Origin: Nitrososphaerota archaeon
Lineage (GTDB): Archaea; Thermoproteota; Nitrososphaeria; Nitrososphaerales; UBA183
Direction of reading: 5' to 3'
Assembly: GCA_029785685.1 (NCBI GenBank)
Contig: JAFLZE010000076.1
Coordinates: 1-5,157 of the forward strand
Length of the DNA stretch: 5,157 bases
This document shows, in pieces, positions 1 to 3,545 of this stretch; the stretch's first letter is position 1, and each line of letters begins with the position of its first letter. The notes below the pieces were generated by a model, which was not told the origin of the DNA, searched no databases, and saw only the letters and a list, made by a program, of their open reading frames with translations. The translations under genes and the position numbers were made by a program.

Positions 1-163
1 GACCAGTTCAGCCCGTCCACTAATTACAGCCCAACGCTTGGATGAGGTATTCCCGGCGGAGGCGCAATGAACCCTATATGCACGGCAAAGACGCCTCGGA
101 ATCATAGATGGATGAAGAGAAGGGCGGCCACTTCCAATAGAATAAGTGCGACGTTCCGCGCTG

Positions 164-367
164 CTAACTTTGCCAGTTGAAGGCAGATTCTTTGACTCTC
201 ACGTAATTAGCATCAAGATGTGGTCCGAGAACGGCAAGCAAAGTAACCTTCCCAGACATCGCTGTAAAGTATCGCGCTTCTTCAGTTGTGATTGACCTCA
301 CGATTACCTCAAACTCGTGATATGACAGCCACTTTTTTAAGACTTGATATCCTCCGACGACAAAAGG
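164..367 (-). pseudogene. 3' remnant of a Type ISP-like restriction-modification gene
   Basis: The minus-strand frame carries PFVVGGYQVLKKWLSYHE (from 367 downward), then a stretch including TTEEARYFTAM, then LGPHLDANY, ending at TAG 164-166. This matches the conserved C-terminal end of large single-chain restriction-modification enzymes of the LlaBIII/Type ISP kind (GGYQV-x-KKWL, LTPEE, and a closing LDxxY), from memory of the family. The stop looks like the natural end of the protein. Those enzymes are roughly 900-1600 residues long, but here only about 65 residues remain. A stop (TGA, 413-415) closes the frame upstream and the preceding DNA belongs to another gene. No helicase or methyltransferase motifs are present, so it cannot be functional. 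Confidence 0.6.
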
Positions 368-467
368 GAAGCGAAGGGGCCTGAGGCGGAAGCCAAGGCG
401 AAGTAAGGTGAATCAGGCGAAGATGCCAGAAGACCGGTTGGCAGCCTTCCAGGGAAGCCTAGATTAG

Positions 468-1046
468 CTAGGCGACTTTCGATTCAGTCTCGACGAGCTT
501 GTCGTACTCTGTCTTTAGCCACTCGGCAACTTGCTCGTCGAACTCCATCAGCGCACGCACATTCTGCCTCACCTCTTCCCCACCGGATGAAGTCACCCTT
601 GCTTCCGCTGAGACTAGGCCGGTACTTCCACCCAGGAGCTTGGCATTGGTGGTATGCTTCTTATTGGCATCTGCCAGCGCTCGGTCTGCTACGTCGAGGA
701 GGGCCACAATCGCAGGGATCTGCTTCTCAAACTTGTGGCGAACATCTCTATCCACAAGGTTAGATATTGCCTGCCCCAGCCTTTTCTTTCCCAGCTGTCC
801 CGGGTAGTCGAACTCAATTCTTTTTCTGGTGTCGAGGAATACAGAAGTTTCTAGCGTAATCACACCGTTCTTTTCTGACGCGTGCGCTACCCAGCCTCTT
901 CCTTTGCCCCAGGGGATATGTATGAACCAGGACTTCCCGTCTTTGTGCACCAAGTCAGAACCTCGGTTCAGGACGTACGGATCGCCCGTCTCTTCTTCGA
1001 GGATTCTCTTTATGGTCACCGCGTCAACTATTTGATCCTGTTGCAC
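468..1046 (-). CDS. Third, diverged member of the immunity family, without adjacent toxin (192 aa)
   Basis: No family is recognised by name. Length and layout match the two immunity proteins: W40 in KSWFIHI corresponds to W40 in (A/R)-(K/R)-W-(F/I)-V-W; TLET (64-67) corresponds to WLET (68-71); FEKQIPAIVALLDVADRAL (106-124) corresponds to the FP-centred helix at about 110-130. A helix-rich C-terminus follows. The signature LVEREYGE is not conserved. Homology is therefore suggestive, not certain. The gene starts at GTG 1046 with a strong Shine-Dalgarno site and its own TATA-like box, so it is probably expressed independently of the hicB operon. No nuclease module lies next to it. Inferred: an orphan immunity gene protecting against a related toxin. 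It could instead be an unrelated protein of similar size. Confidence 0.6.
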   Translation of the reverse strand: MQQDQIVDAVTIKRILEEETGDPYVLNRGSDLVHKDGKSWFIHIPWGKGRGWVAHASEKNGVITLETSVFLDTRKRIEFDYPGQLGKKRLGQAISNLVDRDVRHKFEKQIPAIVALLDVADRALADANKKHTTNAKLLGGSTGLVSAEARVTSSGGEEVRQNVRALMEFDEQVAEWLKTEYDKLVETESKVA

Positions 1047-1170
1047 TACCTATCTCCTTTCTGTAACTGAAGTACTTCGTGTATATAACGCCCCTGCCTT
1101 CCTTGTACGACCAATGAATTTGCATTGCGATTCCGCCAGCTATTTCTCTTCCAATCTTTTCTTCCAGCAT
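1024..1170 (-). CDS. Possible small protein, 48 aa, unidentified
   Basis: ATG at 1170, TGA at 1024-1026. The frame is open for 17 codons upstream of the ATG. The product reads MLEEKIGREIAGG, then IAMQIHWSYKEGRGVIYTKYF, then SYRKEIG and a short Ser/Gly/Thr/Asn tail. The first three quarters have the look of a folded protein (amphipathic helix, then aromatic strands), and codon choice resembles the neighbours. Against it: no clear Shine-Dalgarno, an uncharacteristic C-terminus, and overlap of 23 nt with the start of the gene at 468-1046, whose ribosome binding site and TATA-like box lie inside this frame. It may be a truncated gene fragment. I do not recognise a family. Confidence 0.3.
   Translation of the reverse strand: MLEEKIGREIAGGIAMQIHWSYKEGRGVIYTKYFSYRKEIGSATGSNS
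1051..1060 (-). promoter_or_regulatory. Strong Shine-Dalgarno site fixing a GTG start
   Basis: The minus strand reads AAAGGAGATA, with GGAG about 7-8 nt before the GTG at 1046. An in-frame stop (TAG, 1050-1052) lies two codons upstream, so this GTG is the only sensible start for the 192-residue gene. It is the clearest ribosome binding site in the window. The hicB, chimera and immunity starts rely on coupling or leaderless initiation. Confidence 0.65.
1081..1088 (-). promoter_or_regulatory. TATA-like box of the third immunity-family gene
   Basis: The minus strand reads TTATATAC, centred about 27 nt upstream of position 1058. That would place transcription start just before the Shine-Dalgarno sequence and give a leader of about 12 nt. 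The match to the archaeal TATA consensus is good but the sequence is short, so a chance occurrence in an AT-rich patch cannot be excluded. Confidence 0.35.
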
Positions 1171-1271
1171 TCCAAGACGTATCTCGCTCCCTAGAATCGC
1201 TTGCGTATCGACTTCACCTTACGTTGCCTGAGCCCTTGAATCTCTCTTCCGGGTTGTCATGTCCTGTCGAG

Positions 1272-1859
1272 TCAGTCTTCCCAGCGGGCCCATACCATTT
1301 TCACGGCTGCATCATGTGCCTCTTTGAGCACCCGTGCTGTCGTAATGATGGCCTGGCGCAGGATGTTCATGTCGGTGGGGGCGTCAGCAATCATAGCTCC
1401 GATTCTGAAGGTCGTAACCCCGGTCTCCCCGTCATAGAGGACTTCCAGCTTTACCCCGGTCTTCCCTGAGATGTCTGCTACGCGCTTCTCGCATTCTTTC
1501 AGCATGGTGACGACGCGGGGAAACTTGGCTATCTCCTCGGGAAATTCTCCGCTGGGCGCGATCCCAGGCTCGATGTAGGGAAACCTGGCGACCCCTTTCT
1601 CGCCGTATTCTCTCTCCACCAGTGACATCATATCGTCTATCTTCGTGGTTTCTAGCCACATCGCCCCTTCTTTGTCTTTCCAAATCGCTCTGAGCGGACC
1701 AACATTGTGAGGCTCTTTCAGTTCGGTGCTCCACACAATCCATCGTGCCCTTTGTCCAAGGAGCAGCCTGTTTTTCCCCGGTCCTGAAACAGTGAACCTG
1801 ACGGTGCTGACAGAGTTCATCAGGTCTCTAATGGCGCGGCCATCGTCTTCTGGAGTCAT
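1272..1859 (-). CDS. Putative immunity protein for the HicA-nuclease chimera (195 aa)
   Basis: Not a family I can name. It overlaps the chimera gene by 4 nt (ATGA), the same close coupling as the toxin/immunity pair at 2979-5157. It is a paralogue of that 188-residue protein: W40, W43, W60, WLET (68-71) and LVEREYGE (80-87) are collinear without gaps. At the DNA level a 14-base block coding for part of EREYG is identical in the two genes (1603-1616 and 3289-3302). The C-terminal half carries FPRVVTMLKECEKRVADI (113-130) and a final helix rich in Ala and Val. No signal peptide or membrane segment is seen. Inferred: the cognate inhibitor of the nuclease module in the chimera. The lower similarity outside the core is what one expects if each immunity protein is matched to its own nuclease. 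An accessory role is possible. Confidence 0.75.
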   Translation of the reverse strand: MTPEDDGRAIRDLMNSVSTVRFTVSGPGKNRLLLGQRARWIVWSTELKEPHNVGPLRAIWKDKEGAMWLETTKIDDMMSLVEREYGEKGVARFPYIEPGIAPSGEFPEEIAKFPRVVTMLKECEKRVADISGKTGVKLEVLYDGETGVTTFRIGAMIADAPTDMNILRQAIITTARVLKEAHDAAVKMVWARWED

Positions 1860-2344
1860 TTCAATCCCTCTTTGTCTACAACTCGCAGGACGTGAATCCT
1901 CATCGGCTTGTTATCACGGTTTTCTTCATCATGCTCTACTATCGCGATATAGGCCGCCTTGAGATTTAGGCTTGAATTGTCCTTGTTCGCGTGAAAGTCG
2001 TCTTCGACCTGAGACGCGGCTTTTCTGATTCCATTCCGCCTGTCTTCGAACCATTTCATCTCAACTAGCACCATGTTGCCGTCCGGGTCCCGCATCAGCC
2101 AATCCGTGCCATTTGCAGCCGCGCTGTCCTTCCTGGTCTTGCTGAAAGGGTGCCTTTCGATTCTCTCCCATCCTCGGCTCTCCAAATCCAGTTCGGGGTG
2201 CAGAGGGACCACGATGAACGAGACGTCGTTGGTCAGCGTGACGTGGCTGGCTCCCCTTCTGCCTGAGCACTCTGAAGCCGAACCGCCTCGCTTCGTCAGT
2301 ATCTTGACCAGGTCCTTGCCAGAGACCACAGGGAGACGGCTCAA
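1856..2344 (-). CDS. hicA: Chimera: damaged HicA domain fused to PD-(D/E)XK nuclease module (162 aa)
   Basis: The start is TTG at 2344, chosen because MSRLPVVSGKDLVKIL is the standard HicA N-terminus and it lies 4 nt after hicB. Residues 1-54 are HicA-like, including the His of the GSH motif (ASHVTL, H34) and the strand VVPLHPEL. The usual final helix (GTLRxILRQAG-like in the family) is absent. From residue 58 the protein is homologous to the last 103 residues of the toxin at 3538-5157: GWERIERHPF, TRK, NGTD (D81), RDPD, VEMK (E95, K97), Q112, and RIHVLRV near the end. The nuclease residues D, E, K and Q are all kept. Residues 20-32 of HicA are out of frame because of two compensating insertions (separate entry). 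Inferred: an orphan nuclease toxin module using hicA expression signals, with HicA ribonuclease activity probably lost. The stop overlaps the next gene's ATG (ATGA). Confidence 0.85.
   Translation of the reverse strand: MSRLPVVSGKDLVKILTKRGGSASECSGRRGASHVTLTNDVSFIVVPLHPELDLESRGWERIERHPFSKTRKDSAAANGTDWLMRDPDGNMVLVEMKWFEDRRNGIRKAASQVEDDFHANKDNSSLNLKAAYIAIVEHDEENRDNKPMRIHVLRVVDKEGLK
2245..2290 (-). other. Compensating +5/+4 nt indels inside the HicA domain
   Basis: Between LTK and SHVTL the chimera reads RGGSASECSGRRGA, unlike HicA. Reading the same DNA in a shifted frame gives RFGFRVLRQKGS, which matches the HicA consensus around the GSH motif. The shift in is explained by five extra bases near 2286-2290 (CCTCG on the plus strand). 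The shift out is explained by a tandem GGCT duplication (2245-2248 and 2249-2252). Together they add nine bases, so the downstream frame is preserved. Confidence 0.75.
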
Positions 2345-2348
2345 TTGG

Positions 2349-2564
2349 TCACTCTGCGGGGACGAGCTGCCCTTTCTCTATGGCCACCTTGCCGTGCTCC
2401 ATGGCGTAGTCGGCCATGGCTTCGAGGTGGGTTTGGATGGCCTCCCTAAGGTTTCGCCTGGCCTCGTCCTTGGTCGCACCCTGGGTGGTGATTCCCAGCC
2501 CAGGGACCCTCGCGACGAAGTATCTCTCGCCCTTGTACACCCTGACGCTGAACTGCATGGCCAT
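2349..2564 (-). CDS. hicB: HicB-family antitoxin, short form
   Basis: HicB neutralises the HicA mRNA interferase by binding it. The sequence shows the HicB N-terminal fold: an MQFSVRVYKGE strand, YFVARVPGLGI (equivalent to the family's Y-x-A-x-V-P-x-L-P-G), TTQGATKDEARRNLREAI, and a helix with HLEAMADYA. At about 71 residues it matches the short HicB type that lacks a C-terminal DNA-binding domain, so autoregulation through a helix-turn-helix is not expected. The start is uncertain: GTG at 2579, ATG at 2564 or ATG at 2558. I prefer 2564 because it sits about 27 nt from a TATA-like box. The following TTG of the hicA chimera begins 4 nt after the stop, so the two are one operon. Base composition is about 60% G+C by hand count, higher than in the nuclease and immunity segments. 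Whether it still has a functional HicA partner is doubtful. Confidence 0.85.
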   Translation of the reverse strand: MAMQFSVRVYKGERYFVARVPGLGITTQGATKDEARRNLREAIQTHLEAMADYAMEHGKVAIEKGQLVPAE

Positions 2565-2587
2565 CAAGCACGAAAACACTCGCTGAC

Positions 2588-2597
2588 GGTATAAGCC
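2588..2597 (-). promoter_or_regulatory. TATA-like box of the hicB operon
   Basis: Read on the minus strand the sequence is GGCTTATACC. The TATA core (2589-2594) is centred about 27 nt upstream of the ATG at 2564, the usual archaeal spacing between TATA box and transcription start. Transcription would then begin at or very near that ATG, giving a leaderless mRNA. This agrees with the absence of a Shine-Dalgarno sequence. No purine-rich BRE is evident upstream, so the assignment is tentative. Confidence 0.35.
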
Positions 2598-2605
2598 GAC
2601 ACCTG

Positions 2606-2752
2606 TCAGGATGTTGGGAGACAGGAATCCTCGAGCCCCTGGATGGCGTGGACGATTTCGACGGCGAAGCGACCGGCTACTATCTTGGCACCACTCACGT
2701 CAGACTGGTCAGGGTCAGAAAGCTGGTACATCTGATGTTCAGCAGCCGCTAA
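2606..2752 (+). pseudogene. Possible coding remnant upstream of hicB (unidentified)
   Basis: Positions 2580-2978 lie between the first immunity gene and hicB and hold no intact gene that I trust. On the plus strand one frame, open without an ATG, gives a protein-like stretch: EPLDGVDDFDGEATGYYLG, then TTHVRLVRVRKLV, ending at TAA 2750-2752. The same frame continues past that stop with about 16 more residues (LAHYAEAKLRTDFR) to a TGA. The mix of acidic, hydrophobic and basic segments looks like decayed coding sequence rather than random DNA. The overlapping longer plus-strand frame (2611-2934) is Arg-rich and less protein-like. I cannot name the family. It could be debris of a mobile element or a former gene, or chance. 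Confidence 0.25.
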
Positions 2753-2978
2753 GACGCACTAGCCCACTACGCCGAAGCGAAACTCAGGACAGACTTTCGT
2801 TGAAGATGCCGGAGAGAAACACGCACGAAACCAGGGCGCAGGCCGAAGCTTCTACGGATGCTCTCGTTGCGACCGCAATGGCCTCGCGAAAGAGACACGA
2901 GAAGACGGTAGGAACCGCTCCACGAGCGAAGTAGCCTACTGGACCACCTGTTCATGAAACGTCCATCAGGCGCAGTTA

Positions 2979-3545
2979 TCATGGCTGGTCTCTTTCAAGC
3001 ACAAGTCCGTAGGCTTCTTTGAGCGCACCAATTGCCAGTTTCATTTTCCCGAGGTCATTCTTTCCCCACTCAATCTTAGCGCCTATCGTATAGATTGCTA
3101 TGTTGCGAGTTCCACCGAATCTCAGTTCCAAGTGTATCTCATGTCGCCTTGATATTTGTCTCAGAACCCTGGCCCAATCATCAAATCTCTTGGCAATCAG
3201 TGGAAACCTTGAATTGAATGACAGCCGGACGTTGCGTTTCGTGAAGTTGGAAAGGTCCATCTTCATCAGGTCTTTGGCGCCTTCCTCTCCGTATTCTCTC
3301 TCAACGAGCCCTATCGTATCGCCGATTTCGGAGGTTTCTAGCCACACGTAGTTGTCGTGACTCTTCCAAACGTACTTGATGTGACCAACTTCTTTAGCAT
3401 AGGCCATATCAGGACACCACACGAACCATTTCGCGTTCTGTTTGACTTCGCTTCGAGATTCAGGCACTTCCGCCACTTCGAATGGTGCCCGTACTGACCA
3501 CGAAAGATAGTCCGCAACCACTTTTTGCTCTGGTTCCTCAGACAT
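2979..3545 (-). CDS. Putative immunity protein for the upstream nuclease toxin (188 aa)
   Basis: Not a family I can name. The ATG at 3545 lies inside the last codons of the toxin gene (ATGTCTGA, 8-nt overlap), which implies translational coupling. The protein is soluble-looking, with no signal peptide or membrane segment. It is clearly homologous to the 195-residue protein at 1272-1859: W40, W43, W60, WLET (68-71) and LVEREYGE (80-87) fall at identical positions, and 22 of 51 residues match between positions 40 and 90 without gaps. The second half (about 110-188) aligns more loosely and looks helical. Inferred role: it binds and blocks the toxin's nuclease domain in the cytoplasm. The basis is that each copy of the nuclease module is followed directly by an overlapping copy of this gene. 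A processing chaperone or accessory factor would fit the same pairing. Confidence 0.75.
   Translation of the reverse strand: MSEEPEQKVVADYLSWSVRAPFEVAEVPESRSEVKQNAKWFVWCPDMAYAKEVGHIKYVWKSHDNYVWLETSEIGDTIGLVEREYGEEGAKDLMKMDLSNFTKRNVRLSFNSRFPLIAKRFDDWARVLRQISRRHEIHLELRFGGTRNIAIYTIGAKIEWGKNDLGKMKLAIGALKEAYGLVLERDQP

Noticed and set aside
67..180. Plus-strand 37-codon frame starting MNPICTAK
   Set aside because: No ribosome binding site, unremarkable composition, and it overlaps the end of the restriction-modification remnant on the other strand.
369..422. Repeated purine-rich motif close to AGGCGAAG (about four imperfect copies) as a regulatory or CRISPR-like repeat
   Set aside because: Copies are imperfect and irregularly spaced, and most are explained by Glu/Ala/Lys codons. 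No CRISPR-like repeat/spacer structure is seen anywhere in the window.
442..472. Inverted repeats after the 192-residue gene (AGCCTTCC/GGAAGCCT and CCTAG/CTAGG) as a terminator
   Set aside because: The arms are short, one carries a mismatch and has a two-base loop, and no T-run follows in the direction of transcription.
2061..2270. Minus-strand frame starting MLRQKGSQPRH as a separate gene
   Set aside because: It is the shifted frame of the chimera. Only its first residues carry meaning, as the ancestral HicA sequence between the two indels.
2073..2594. Long plus-strand frame of 173 codons opposite hicB and the chimera
   Set aside because: It is antisense to two well-supported genes, and its product matches nothing and is Ser/Leu/Pro-rich, as expected from the complement of coding DNA.
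2611..2934. Plus-strand 107-codon frame starting MLGDRNPRAPGW
   Set aside because: Its first half is Arg/Ser-rich and lies in a different frame from the more protein-like segment at 2606-2752. No recognisable domain and no ribosome binding site.
2767..2982. Minus-strand 71-codon frame whose ATG overlaps the stop of the first immunity gene (ATGA)
   Set aside because: The overlap looks like coupling, but the product is Arg/Ser-rich with no protein-like pattern, and the opposite strand looks more like decayed coding sequence. Probably chance.
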